Shown: in pieces, positions 7,498-17,400 of the stretch
How positions within the stretch are numbered: the stretch's first letter is position 1
Layout: every line of letters begins with the position of its first letter
DNA from: CAZTTG01 sp964615935
Lineage (GTDB): Bacteria > Planctomycetota > UBA1135 > GCA-002686595
Assembly (NCBI GenBank): GCA_964615935.1
Contig: CAZTTG010000008.1
Span: 31,378 to 95,377 of the forward strand
DNA: 64,000 nucleotides
Reading direction: 5' to 3'
Translations under genes and position numbers: made by a program
Notes under the pieces: generated by a model
What the model saw: only the letters and a program-made list of their open reading frames with translations
The model's database searches: none
What the model was told of the DNA's origin: nothing

Positions 7498-10405
7498 CTG
7501 CGGCGCCCCCGGCGAATCCGTACTGGGCGGCCAACGCCTCCAGGTAGTTGAACGAGGGATCCCCGGCGTCCCGGAACCAGGCCCACCGGTTCCTCGCCTG
7601 GGACATGGATTCGTCGGCGAGGGGCTTCAGGAATCTGGCGCTTCCCCCCTCCCTCTCTCCGAGGACGAAGCGGAGCCCCTCCCAATCGCCGTAGAAGTAC
7701 TCCTGCAGCAGGGAGAGGACGCTGTCCTCAAACGCCTTCTTGAATGACAGCTCGTCCTTGACTCCCATGAAGTACGAGTGCCCGATGCGGTGATCCCGGT
7801 CCTTGCGCATGCTGATGCGTCGATTCAGCTCCTGAAGGACCGCCTTCATCTTCGCGCTCAGGCCCGGGCAGACGTTCCAGTCCGGCACCAGCTCGATGAA
7901 TTTGAAGCGGCGCCGCAGGGCGGCGTCGACCAGTGCGATGCTCTTGTCCGCCGTGTTCATGGTGCCGATGATGTGCAGGTTGGCGGGCACCGAGAGCTCC
8001 TTCTGGGAGTACGGCAGGGTGACCGAGAGAGCATTGGCCCTCCCCTCGCGCTTGTCGGCCTCGATGAGTGTGATCAGCTCGCCCAGGATGCGCGATATGT
8101 TGCCGCGGTTGATCTCGTCGATGATGAGCACGTAGTTGCCCTCCTCGCCGCCTCCTTCCGTGGTGATCATCTCCTCCAGAGCGCGGAGCTTCAGATCCGC
8201 GTTCTGGAGCCGATAGATGGTCCTCTGCGAGAAGGTCTTGCCCTTGAGCAGCCGCTCCTTGGGCTGGCTCTGCTCGAATACGCGGAGCCACTCGACCGGG
8301 CGCGTCTGCTGGTAGGTCTCCTCCGGACGGAGCGCGTAGTCACCGGTCACCCTCCCGATGGCCCGGAACTTGTGATTCCCGTCCGTGACCACGATCAGAT
8401 CGTCCTTCACCGTGTCGAGGCAGAAGGCGCTCACCATGCCGACCGTCGCGGAGCTCTTGCTCTCGGGGGAGTCGAGCTCATCCAGGATGGCCTGGACGTC
8501 GCCCCGGGACCGACAGGCGCTGAAGTCCCGCCCTTCGCCGAAGCCGTGGGCGATCCAGCCCTGCTCGATGCATCGCTCGTAGATCTCGTGCTCGGCCGGA
8601 TCCAGGGTGTTGCCCAGCGACATCTTCCAGATGCGCGCGGTGCTCACGTCCAGGTCGCTGCCGATCCCGGAACCGGTGGAGGAGGCCCGGGCCGCGATGC
8701 ACATCCTCTTGAAGATGCCGTCTCGGCACTCATACCGCGGTATGCCCCCCTCCTGAGGGGAGTCCATCACCGGGCGGATACCCTCGATGAAGTCCTCGTA
8801 GGTGTAGGATTGGTGGAAGGTGACGAAGGCAATGCGCGACTGCTCGACGAGGTCGTCGTAGCGCTGCTTGACGCCGGACTCCTCATCCGGGGAATCACCG
8901 TCGATGATGTCCACGGCCATCCGGGCGGTGGCGAAGGTCTTCCCGGTGCCCGGCGGCCCGTAGAGGATTTGGTTCAGCGGAAAGCTCCCTCGATCGGGTC
9001 CGGGGCCGGGTGGATGGGGAATGGGCTTGATCGGCTTCTCGTATGCATTGGGGCAGACACACCAGATGAAGGACTGCACGTCCACCCAGTCGGCCGGCTG
9101 TTCCGGCTCGAGAGCCGCCTGGAAGGCTCGGCCGAACTCGAGCACCCTGCTGAAGTTCACCGTTCCGGGTCTCCCCTTCGGCAGGGGCATTCCCAGCTCC
9201 TCCGCCAGCTCGCGGTAGTAGCGGATCTTGATCGGGAAGTAGTCCTCCGGGCGAAGCACCCACAGGATCACGGACATCGTGTCCCAGCTCGGCAGCAGTC
9301 CCTGTGCCCGGATCGCATCCCGAATCGGCCGCAGGTCCGACGGCTTCTGGTAGGGCTTGTCGGCAACCTCGAGGAAGGCCGCGAGGATCGGTGCGATCTG
9401 CTCCTCCTTCTCCCCGATGCTGTCCCGCCAGCTCTGATACTGGACCAGATTGGCCTGGGCGATCTTCCTGAGCTGATCCAGCGCCTCCCCGGCCCGCCCG
9501 TCAGCGAGGAGCCTGCGCAGGCCCTCCACCCCCAGCTCCGCCCGGAACCGCTCCAGGATCTTGCGCTTGTAGTCGAGCTCGTATCGCCTCAGCGCATCGC
9601 CCGGATCCTGGAAGCTCTTGAATTCGGGGATGCGTCGACGGAACCGCTTCCACAGCATGTCCATGTGCTCATGGGTGAGCTCGAACGGGGTCGGGCCCGA
9701 GATGCCCACCCGCCGGGGATCCGCCCAGTCGTAGAGCACGAAGGCCAGCTCGAGATTCGTCAGCCCCTCGGCGCCCGGCATCTCCCGGAGGGCGGACAGC
9801 AGCTCCTGATTCAGGAACCCGACTCGATAGCCCTTCTCCCCGGCGGCCGGATGTCCCATCCCGCACAGGTAATGCAGCAGATGGGCCCGCGAGTAGATGG
9901 GCATCACCCTGTCCGGATAATACAGGAACAGGGTCTTCATTCGCACCATCGGCGCCCATTTGAGGCCCTCGACCTCGTCCACCGCGGTGATTTCCCCTCT
10001 CTCCGCCAGCTCGAGCGCCTCCACGAATCCGGACCGTATGGCCTCCCAGGCCTCCTGCTCGTTCCGATAGGCCTTCGAGTCGTAGGTCCAGCCGTCCTCG
10101 CGGTGGTAGTAGATCGCGTGCTTGAGGGCCGACCCTCCCCCGATCCGCCCCAGAGCGTGAGTGCGGAACTCCAGCCACTTGCTGTAGCTGTCGGGGACGT
10201 CCTTCTGCCCCATCGCGTACTGAGTGAGCGTCATGCTCTCCCAGGCGTCGCGGGGGAACAGCCCGAGCATCTGTCGACGCTGCTCGTCGGCCCGGCTCTG
10301 TTGCTCCTGATGAGAGCCCCTGTCGAAGTCCCTCAGTATTGTCCGGAGCTCGGTGTCCATGGCGTTTCGCTCCCCTGGCTTCTCCGTCTCCCCCGCGGCC
10401 CGCAC
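7481..10405 (-). CDS. mcrB: McrB-like AAA+ GTPase with EVE-like insertion
   Basis: 974 aa from GTG 10405, which follows GAGGAGGT at ideal spacing. The ATG at 10360 (preceded by AGGGGAG) is an alternative that removes 15 residues. The AAA+ core has Walker A GPPGTGKT (483-490), the McrB-type segment FVTFHQSYTYEDFIEGIRP, Walker B VLIIDEINRGN (759-769) and the McrB-specific GTP motif MNTAD (816-820), followed by an arginine-rich RRRF sensor. Between Walker A and B an extra ~150 residues (about 587-735; opens ARIWKMSLGNT, has a VTGDY motif) resembles EVE/PUA-like modified-base readers. The N-terminal ~460 residues are not the classic DUF3578 reader and look largely helical. Translationally coupled to mcrC. 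Role: translocase/specificity subunit of a modification-dependent restriction system. Third-codon GC is lower than in the flanking genes, consistent with acquisition. Confidence 0.88.
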   Translation of the reverse strand: MRAAGETEKPGERNAMDTELRTILRDFDRGSHQEQQSRADEQRRQMLGLFPRDAWESMTLTQYAMGQKDVPDSYSKWLEFRTHALGRIGGGSALKHAIYYHREDGWTYDSKAYRNEQEAWEAIRSGFVEALELAERGEITAVDEVEGLKWAPMVRMKTLFLYYPDRVMPIYSRAHLLHYLCGMGHPAAGEKGYRVGFLNQELLSALREMPGAEGLTNLELAFVLYDWADPRRVGISGPTPFELTHEHMDMLWKRFRRRIPEFKSFQDPGDALRRYELDYKRKILERFRAELGVEGLRRLLADGRAGEALDQLRKIAQANLVQYQSWRDSIGEKEEQIAPILAAFLEVADKPYQKPSDLRPIRDAIRAQGLLPSWDTMSVILWVLRPEDYFPIKIRYYRELAEELGMPLPKGRPGTVNFSRVLEFGRAFQAALEPEQPADWVDVQSFIWCVCPNAYEKPIKPIPHPPGPGPDRGSFPLNQILYGPPGTGKTFATARMAVDIIDGDSPDEESGVKQRYDDLVEQSRIAFVTFHQSYTYEDFIEGIRPVMDSPQEGGIPRYECRDGIFKRMCIAARASSTGSGIGSDLDVSTARIWKMSLGNTLDPAEHEIYERCIEQGWIAHGFGEGRDFSACRSRGDVQAILDELDSPESKSSATVGMVSAFCLDTVKDDLIVVTDGNHKFRAIGRVTGDYALRPEETYQQTRPVEWLRVFEQSQPKERLLKGKTFSQRTIYRLQNADLKLRALEEMITTEGGGEEGNYVLIIDEINRGNISRILGELITLIEADKREGRANALSVTLPYSQKELSVPANLHIIGTMNTADKSIALVDAALRRRFKFIELVPDWNVCPGLSAKMKAVLQELNRRISMRKDRDHRIGHSYFMGVKDELSFKKAFEDSVLSLLQEYFYGDWEGLRFVLGEREGGSARFLKPLADESMSQARNRWAWFRDAGDPSFNYLEALAAQYGFAGGAADDAGT

Positions 10406-10506
10406 GGCGCGGACCTCCTCTGCGGAGCATTCTCCACGAGGTCGGGTGAGGAGTCCAGCCGGGGCGGGAGCGGATCACCGCCCCCCACCATCGCTGCCCC
10501 GCGACC

Positions 10507-13098
10507 TCAGTCCCCCGAGCCCACGGCCGCCTGCAGCGCCCCGCTGAGGACGGCGAAGTCCACCGCCACGCCGTCGCCCTCCAGGTAGACGGGAAGGTTG
10601 CCGAGCGGCAAGAGGAAGGAGGTCGGGCCGCTGGGCACGAGCTCGATGGGGTTGCCCATCATGTCGAAGGCGGCGACGTCGAGGGGGTCGAGGGCCACGT
10701 CCAGGGTGGCGAAGTCGCCGTCCTCCTCCCAGTCCCACAGGACGGCGACCGGGATGCCCGCACGATCGAAGGTGTAGGCCCGCACCTTGTCCAGCGGCGG
10801 GGCGGTCCCGCCCTCGATCCGGTGGGCGCTCGAGTAGTCCGAGCCCGCCAGGCGCCGCATCATGGCGCTGAGGGAGGCGTAGCCGTGGTTGGGGGTGCCG
10901 TCGTACTCCAGCATGCGCTGACCGCCGGCCGAGGCGGGGGTGTCGGCCCAGAAGAAGGTGTGCTGGAAGAAGCGCTCGGCGCCTCGGGCCAGCTCGACGA
11001 CGTAGGCCCGGACCAGGTAGGCGGAGATCAGGTTGGAGAGCTCGAAGTTCCCGCTCATGTCGTCCAAGAACCTGCGCGGCCAGGGCGATCCTCCCCGGTA
11101 GTCGATCTGGTGGACGCGGGTGTCGGATCTCAGGGTCGGCATCACCTGCCCCGACTCGCCGTCCCACACGGCGGCCACGTCGTTGGTCCAAGGCTGGTTC
11201 GAACCCACGTAGGAATCGACGTAGTACTGGACGCGGTCCTTCAGGGACAGCGGCGCGATCTTGTAGTGGCCCTGCTCGAAGGGGGGCTCCTTCTTCACGT
11301 AGAAGTGCTCGGTCAGGTAGTCCAGGAGCAGCCCGCCGGCGAGATCCTGGATGAGCTGGTCGATGAAGTTGCCCTGCGAGAAGTGGTCCAGGGTTCCCCA
11401 CCAGATCCCGCCGGCCGGGCCGGCGAGCTCCGGTGTCGCCCCCTGGATCTGGGACACCGCCACGCGGGCGGGAATCAGGAAGGTCTCCCGGTACTCGAGG
11501 GGCGAGTAGTAGAAGAAGGGCTCGTTGTAGATCTCCCAGATGCCGATGCGGTGCTTGTAGCGGTCTACGATGTCGTGGACGAAGGCCTCCCAGGCGACGG
11601 GATTCACCAGGAAGCGGGGTTGCTGCCAGGTGACCATGGGGTCGCCCAGAACGCCGGTCGACGCCCAGTCCGGGCAGATCCAGCCGAGGATCGGGAAGAG
11701 CTGCAGGCCGAAGGCCTCGCAGCGGTCCAGGGTGTGGTCGTTGAAGCTCCGCTGGCCGGCGCTGGGCTCGATGGCCGCCCAGGAGGCGAAGGAGAAGTCG
11801 CGCACCCACTTGAAGCCGGCGTCGCGCATGGCTCCCATGACGTAGTCCTGCGGCAGGGAGCTGATCACCACGTGGTCGTGGGGATAGCTCGTGTTGAAGC
11901 CGCCCGAGGTGGACTCGCTCTGGAAGTGGACGGTGGTCCCGAAGGGCGAGCCGGGATCCCAGCCGGAAGCGTCGGGCTCGATCGCGCACAGGATGAGCTC
12001 CTCGCCTCCGAGCGGGCTTCCGCTGCGATCGCGGGTGCTGAATTCGAGCTTGAACACGCCCTTGCGGCCCTGCAAGCGGTCGATCGCGCCGGCGGTCGAG
12101 GGGGCTCCGGCGACGACCGTTCCGCTGCCCACCCACCCCAGGGGGTGCGTCGAGGAGGCCGAGCCCGGCGAGCCCCGCACCACCAGCGTCGCTTCGGCCG
12201 AGCCGTCCTCGACCCGGATCCCCGACAGGGCCCCCTGCTCCAGGATCCCGCCGAAGGTGTCGCGCAACGTCCAGTCGACGTCCATCGGCCCGGAGAAGGA
12301 GTCCGAGCAGAAGCGCAGCCGGGCCAGGATCAGGGGGTCGTCCGCGTGGAAGAGGTTGCCGGTGCGCACGCCTCCCTGGCCGACCGTCCAGACCCCGATC
12401 TCGACCGGCTCGTCGGGCGGATACTGATAGCCCCCCCTGTAGTCGGCCCTGGTCACCTGCACGCCGTCGATCCAGATGGTCCCGTGCAGGCGCCGGCTCG
12501 CATCGGTCACGCTCGAGTTCCAGGGGCCGGTGAAGAGCTGCAGGTAGACCAGCCGGTCCTCCACCTCGCCGGGGTCGATGCGGAAGGTGCCGGTGACCTT
12601 GCGCTCCCCCCAGTCGGAATCCAGCGGGAAGGTGTGCTGGAACTCGGACCAGTACCCGCCCTGGGGCGCCGGGGTCTTGCCGATGATCTTGGCAGTCACG
12701 CTCATCTGCAGATCCGGCGGCTCCCCGGGGCTCTTCTCGGCCTTGCCCCACAGGGAGACCACGTAGTCCACGCCCTCCTCGAGCTTCATCCAGTGGAAGT
12801 CGAGGCTGACGCAGTCCTCGGTCTCGTTGGTGATCCTCAGGCTGCGGCGCCCGTGCATGGCGTAGCCCGGCCGGGAGTCATAGGCCAGCGGCACGAAGGC
12901 GAAGTCGTCGCCCTGGTGGTGCTGCCAGTACATCTTCCGGCTGCCCCCGAAACCGTCCTGCCTCACCTCGAAGCTGCCCCCTTCGAGGATCAGGTTGTCG
13001 CCGGTGTAGTGCTCGTAGGGATCGACGTACTGGGCGGCGGAGGGCAGGGCCAAGGCGGCGACGAGCGCCGCGACGAGCGGGCGGGGGGGGCGGGCCAT
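10507..13098 (-). CDS. Secreted clan-A-like glycoside hydrolase (TIM barrel)
   Basis: 863 aa from ATG 13098, which has GGAGGT 5 nt upstream; the longer frame to 13152 lacks an RBS. Residues 1-22 are a signal peptide (LVAALALPSAAQ). An N-terminal carbohydrate-binding-like jelly roll (about 30-220) is followed by an Ig-like region and then a TIM barrel from about 405. WEIYNEP (E526) fits the acid/base of clan GH-A, and WDGESG (E648), ~120 residues later, fits the nucleophile position. The overall pattern recalls GH39/GH5-like enzymes, but I cannot assign a family or substrate. Monocistronic by layout: a TACAAT -10 box lies ~50 nt upstream. Confidence 0.7.
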   Translation of the reverse strand: MARPPRPLVAALVAALALPSAAQYVDPYEHYTGDNLILEGGSFEVRQDGFGGSRKMYWQHHQGDDFAFVPLAYDSRPGYAMHGRRSLRITNETEDCVSLDFHWMKLEEGVDYVVSLWGKAEKSPGEPPDLQMSVTAKIIGKTPAPQGGYWSEFQHTFPLDSDWGERKVTGTFRIDPGEVEDRLVYLQLFTGPWNSSVTDASRRLHGTIWIDGVQVTRADYRGGYQYPPDEPVEIGVWTVGQGGVRTGNLFHADDPLILARLRFCSDSFSGPMDVDWTLRDTFGGILEQGALSGIRVEDGSAEATLVVRGSPGSASSTHPLGWVGSGTVVAGAPSTAGAIDRLQGRKGVFKLEFSTRDRSGSPLGGEELILCAIEPDASGWDPGSPFGTTVHFQSESTSGGFNTSYPHDHVVISSLPQDYVMGAMRDAGFKWVRDFSFASWAAIEPSAGQRSFNDHTLDRCEAFGLQLFPILGWICPDWASTGVLGDPMVTWQQPRFLVNPVAWEAFVHDIVDRYKHRIGIWEIYNEPFFYYSPLEYRETFLIPARVAVSQIQGATPELAGPAGGIWWGTLDHFSQGNFIDQLIQDLAGGLLLDYLTEHFYVKKEPPFEQGHYKIAPLSLKDRVQYYVDSYVGSNQPWTNDVAAVWDGESGQVMPTLRSDTRVHQIDYRGGSPWPRRFLDDMSGNFELSNLISAYLVRAYVVELARGAERFFQHTFFWADTPASAGGQRMLEYDGTPNHGYASLSAMMRRLAGSDYSSAHRIEGGTAPPLDKVRAYTFDRAGIPVAVLWDWEEDGDFATLDVALDPLDVAAFDMMGNPIELVPSGPTSFLLPLGNLPVYLEGDGVAVDFAVLSGALQAAVGSGD

Positions 13099-13150
13099 GG
13101 GGTACCTCCGGATGCGGGCCGGAACACGTCCGAGTGGGGGCGCGGGGCCC

Positions 13151-13156
13151 ATTGTA
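13151..13156 (-). promoter_or_regulatory. Putative -10 box (TACAAT) of the glycosidase gene
   Basis: On the minus strand GGCTACAATGGG gives a good TATAAT-like hexamer about 50 nt before the ATG at 13098. No convincing -35 is visible, as expected in GC-rich genomes. Confidence 0.35.
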
Positions 13157-13215
13157 GCCGAAGGGCTGGATCCCGGAGCTGCGCCGACGGGCGGGGCTCG
13201 GCGCGCCTGAAGCCG

Positions 13216-13578
13216 TCAGGGGGTGCCCGGCGGCGGCGGGACGGACACCAGGGGCTCGAGGAGGGCAATCAGCTCGGGGATGCTCACCGTGACGGCCCGC
13301 CACATGATCTCGTCCTCCACCTCTCCGTACCCGTGGGCCAGCACGTTGCGCTGGGCGACGATCTTGCGCCAGGGAACCTCGGGGTGACCCTCCTGGAAGG
13401 CCGGCGACACGCGCCTGGCCGCCTCGCCGATGATCTCGATGCGCCTCTCGACGGAGAGGCGCAAGTCCTCGTCGGCGGCGTACTCCTCGAGCGAACGTCC
13501 CTGCACCGCGCGTGCCGCACCTCGCGCGTGCTCGAGCATGTCCAGGAGGTAGCCCGAATCCCTCGCGTCAGGACTCAT
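13216..13578 (-). CDS. hepT: HepT-like RNase toxin (DUF86)
   Basis: 120 aa, ATG 13578. The all-helical HEPN/HepT fold is marked by RNVLAHGY (residues ~86-93), which satisfies the family's R-X4-6-H-X-Y active-site motif. In characterised pairs the Tyr of this motif is AMPylated by the partner MntA, neutralising the RNase. The gene overlaps the 3' end of mntA by 11 nt, the usual antitoxin-first arrangement. All key residues are intact. Inference: a functional type VII toxin-antitoxin module, in a region that also contains McrBC. A tail of prolines (PPPPGTP) ends the protein and is probably unstructured. Confidence 0.88.
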   Translation of the reverse strand: MSPDARDSGYLLDMLEHARGAARAVQGRSLEEYAADEDLRLSVERRIEIIGEAARRVSPAFQEGHPEVPWRKIVAQRNVLAHGYGEVEDEIMWRAVTVSIPELIALLEPLVSVPPPPGTP

Positions 13579-13873
13579 AGAGCACCTCGGCGGTCCGGAG
13601 GATCTCCATCCGCCGGAATGGATTCTCGAGACCGCCCTTGGCGACCAGATCCACGTCCCGCCCGAGGATCTCCCCGAGCTCGTCGATCATGTCCACCCAG
13701 TCGTACAGGTCCAGGCCGTGGTCGGGCTCGAGCTCGACCAGCACGTCCACGTCGCTGGCGGGCCCGAAATCGTCCCGGAGCGCGGAGCCGAAGATGGAGA
13801 GCTCCTTGACCCGCCACCTCCGGCAGAAATCCTCGATCCTGTCCATGGGGACTTCGATGCGCAGGTTCCCCAT
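13568..13873 (-). CDS. mntA: MntA-like minimal nucleotidyltransferase antitoxin
   Basis: 101 aa, ATG 13873 with AGGAGG upstream. The nucleotidyltransferase signature G-S-X10-D-X-D is exact: GSALRDDFGPASDVD at residues ~29-43, followed by a third acidic residue in the DVDLVAK strand. Such proteins transfer AMP from ATP to the active-site tyrosine of HepT. The 11-nt overlap with hepT implies coupled synthesis. The length is normal for the family. The alternative reading as an isolated Pol-beta-like domain is less likely given the partner. Confidence 0.88.
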   Translation of the reverse strand: MGNLRIEVPMDRIEDFCRRWRVKELSIFGSALRDDFGPASDVDVLVELEPDHGLDLYDWVDMIDELGEILGRDVDLVAKGGLENPFRRMEILRTAEVLYES

Positions 13874-13909
13874 TGCCCGTCCTCCTGGTAGCCGGCGAGT
13901 CCCGCGCCC

Positions 13910-14374
13910 CTACCCGATGGAAATCGCCTCGATCTTGACGTCCTCCACCGGCCGGTCCGCGGCGGCGGTGACCACCGAGCCGATGGCGCTGATCACGTCC
14001 ATCCCCTGGGTCACCTTGCCGAAGACCGCGTGCTTGCCGTCCAGCCAGTCGGTGGCCGCCAGGGTGATGAAGAACTGCGAGCCGCCGGTGTTGGGGCCGG
14101 CGTTGGCCATCGAGAGGACCCCCTCGCCGTCGTGACTCAGGTCGGGGTGGAACTCGTCCTCGATGGTGTGGCCCGGGCCGCCCCGGCCGGTCCCGTCCGG
14201 GCACCCGCCCTGGATCATGAACCCGCTGATGACCCGGTGGAAGATCACGTCGTCGTAGAAGCCCTTGCCCGCCAGCTCGACGAAGTTGGCCGTCGTCTTG
14301 GGGGCCTTGTCCTCGAAGAGCTCGATCTGGAACTCGCCCTTGTTCGTCTTGAAGGTCGCGGTGCGGTTGGCCAT
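13910..14374 (-). CDS. Cyclophilin-type peptidyl-prolyl isomerase
   Basis: 154 aa, ATG 14374 with GAGGAGAG upstream. Catalytic landmarks of bacterial cyclophilins are all present: FHRVI (catalytic Arg), FMIQGGCPDGTGRGGPG, the GVLSMANAGPNTGGSQFFI block and the W-L-D-G loop. No signal peptide is visible, so it is cytoplasmic and PpiB-like. A TAGGTT hexamer within CACTAGGTTCTGG, ~40 nt upstream, could be its -10 box. Gene order does not tie it to its neighbours. Confidence 0.92.
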   Translation of the reverse strand: MANRTATFKTNKGEFQIELFEDKAPKTTANFVELAGKGFYDDVIFHRVISGFMIQGGCPDGTGRGGPGHTIEDEFHPDLSHDGEGVLSMANAGPNTGGSQFFITLAATDWLDGKHAVFGKVTQGMDVISAIGSVVTAAADRPVEDVKIEAISIG

Positions 14375-14463
14375 GGTTCTCTCCTCGTCGGTGGTGGTCT
14401 CCCCGCCAGAACCTAGTGAGGCCGGGGTGGGAAGTCAAAGCCCGGCCGACCTCCGGGTTCGGT

Positions 14464-17400
14464 CTAGCGAGGCTCGAAGGCCACCCGTCGGTAGCGGACC
14501 GTCTGCGAGCCCCAGCAGTGCAGGGCCACGGTCCCCCGCCGCCAGGCGCGGTCGCGAGCCCTAAGGATCTCCTCGCCGTCGAGCGAGACCGCCATCTCCG
14601 GGCCGTCCAGGCTCACGCGCAGCTCGTACCAGCGGTTGGGGAGGTAGGCCACGCGGTCGGAGGCCAGGACCTCGTATTCGTCGCCGTCGCGGCGCGCCAG
14701 CACCCGGTAGCCGCGCTGGCGGTCCATGTGGAAGAGGTAGTGGTGGTCCTCGTCGCGCAGCCGGAAGGCCACCCCCAGCCCGTCGTCGTCGGTGGTGTGG
14801 AGCTCCAGGCGCAGCTCCCCGTCGGCGAAGCCCTCTCCCCCCTCGAAGATCCGCAGGGTCCCGTAGTAGGGCCGCTCGAAGACCTCCCCCACCTCGGGCG
14901 GCGGGAGGAAGATGTTGGAGGACTGGACCACCTCCTCGCCCACGACCCTCCAGTGGCTGGGAGCCGAGGCGACCTCGCCCCCCACGTCCCACACGCGCCA
15001 GTGCTCGCCGTCGAGCGGAAGGAGGTGGGGATCGATCAGGAAGTCGAAGCTCGCCACCCGGCTGGGCGCGGCGCCCTCTCGGAAGGCCCGGGCCTCGAGC
15101 TCGGCGCTCCCGGCGAGGAGGATCGGACGCCGGTAGAGGGGCGATCCGGCCGTGGGATGGCTGCCGTCCAGGGTGTAGCGGATCTCGACCTCGGGCTGAT
15201 CGGCCGAGAGCTCGACCTCCACCGGCCGCGAGAAGGCCCCGCCCGCGGGCTCCGCCAGCGGCGGCCGCAGGTCGTCCGAGCGCAGCGCGATCCAGGCGCG
15301 GTTGGGGTAGCTGCACACGCAGCCCGCGGTGCCCTCGGGGACCAGCACCAGACCGGCGGCGGGGATGGCGTTGATCCAGCAGCCGGGCCGGATGCCGCCG
15401 TAGTTCTGGGTGCCCGATGGGCGCAGCAGGTCCATGTAACCCAGGGTGGCCGAGCGGTAGACCAGCAGGTTGCGACCCCCGGCCAGGATCCCGCAGCCGT
15501 AGGAGCGGCTGAACTCGAAGGGCGCCGCGTCGCCCGTGAGAAGGTCCCACGCGCCGCCCTGGGCGTAGAGGGTGCGGTCGTTGATCAGCGGGCGCGAGGC
15601 GTAGGCGGCCGGACCCTCCCAGCGGCGCTCGCCGGTCCCGGCATCGAAGACCGCCATGCGGCCGCCCACCTCGGAGGTCAGGGCGAAGCGCGTGGGCTGG
15701 TAGCACATCAGGAGCGAGTCGTGCTCGACGGAGAGGGCCAGGGTGGTGCCCCAGATCTCCTCGCGCTGTTCCCAGAGGACATCGCCGGTCCGGCCGTCCA
15801 GGCAGAGGAGCGCGCCGGTCGGATGCTCGCCCCGCGGCTCGTCCTTGATGCGGTCGAAGTCCGCCAGGGGTCGGTCGATGAGGTAGACCCGGCCACCCCC
15901 GGCGGCGATGGCGTTGTGGCGAATCGAGTGCTCGGCCGGGTGGACCCACCGCAGCTCGGGCTGCTCGGCGTCCATGGCGAAGAGGGCCGTGGACTCGGTG
16001 AGCTGCATCGAGAGGTCCCCGCCCTCGACGTAGCGGTACGTGACCACGTGCTCGGGATCGGCCAGGCTGCCGTAGAGGATCCCGTCCTCGCAGGCGATCC
16101 AGCCCCAGATGCCGGGCTCGCCGCCCAGGCCGTCCGGCGCGCGGATCTGGCCGAGCTGCGTGCCGGACTTGGGATCCAGGCGCGTGCAGCGGTTGCCGCG
16201 GCGGACGTAGACCCCCTCGGGCGCGACGCAGTAGGGCGATTGCGTCCCGGCGGTGCCCATCAGGTGGTCGCCGTCATACGCGCGCAGGATGCCCTCGAAG
16301 GGCACCTCCCACAGGGTGCGGCCGTTGTAGGCGTCCACGGCGACCAGCGAGTCGAGGCCCAGGGAGTAGATGCGCCCCTCGAAGCACAGCGGCGAGGGCC
16401 CGCGCCCGTGGCGCTGGGTCATGGCCTGGTCCACGTCGCGGTACCAGAGCATGCCGAGCGGACCGCGCACCTCGTCGGTCGAGCAGGCGGGGTTGCCGGC
16501 GCTGGCGTACTGGTGCGTCCAGCTCCCCTCGCCCTCGATGGGGCCGCGCCTCTCGACGTGCATCTCGCCCGGGCGGCCGACGCAGAGCACGCCCCCGCGG
16601 GGGCGGAGGAGGCGCCGGAGCTGATCGAGGTCGAGGAAGTCGGCCCCCTCGGTGACCGAGCGGCTGGAGATGATCAGGTCGGCGAAATAGGGAGGGTAGT
16701 CCGATAGGTCCTGCAGGGAACCGTGGTGCACGGCGATCCCCCGGCCGTAGAGCCCGGCGTTGATCTCCGCGCGGGCCTCTGCCACGGCCTCCGGATCGGA
16801 GTCGAGCGCTACCACCCTCATGCCTCTTTCGGAGAACATCAGGGACCACCACAGCCGGTTGGATAGCTCTCCTCCACCGCATCCGACGTCCAGGCAGTAG
16901 CCTTCGCGAACGCCGCTGGCGCCCAGGATCTCCAGGGCGGCGTCCTTGTACAGGTCATCGGGAAGCGGATCGCCGACATGGATGTCCTCAGCCGTCAACA
17001 TCCCCGGCTCCGGGGCCGGATCGCCGGTCTCCTCGCCATAGCACAGGATCAGGCCCGCGGTGGTGCTCACGAACAGCTTCCCGTCCGCCACCGCCAGGCC
17101 GTACACCGCGCCCTCGACTCCCTTGGTGCAGGTCCTCCACCCCTCCTCCAGATCGACGATGGTGAAGGTCCCCCTTCCGCCCACGGCTGCATGCCGACCT
17201 GCCACCGCGATCGAGCGGGCGGGGAAGACGTTCTCCACCGACAGCGTCTTCGCCAGCATTCGGGTCCCGGGAGCGGCTTCGTTCTCCTGCCACTCGTAGA
17301 CGGACAGCCCCCCCACCCCCGCGGTCACCACCCCGTCCGGCAGCCCGGCGATGACGCCACCCCCGGTCTCCCCCTGCGCCGACCCGGTCTTGGCCTCGAA

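Noticed and set aside
7778..13809. Long plus-strand ORFs over mcrB, the glycosidase and the HepT region
   Set aside because: They run opposite genes with intact family motifs and show no start signals or domains of their own.
13216..13873. MntA-HepT and McrBC as one new combined defence system
   Set aside because: They are separated by a glycosidase gene of 2.6 kb with its own promoter-like sequence, so proximity alone does not show a functional link.
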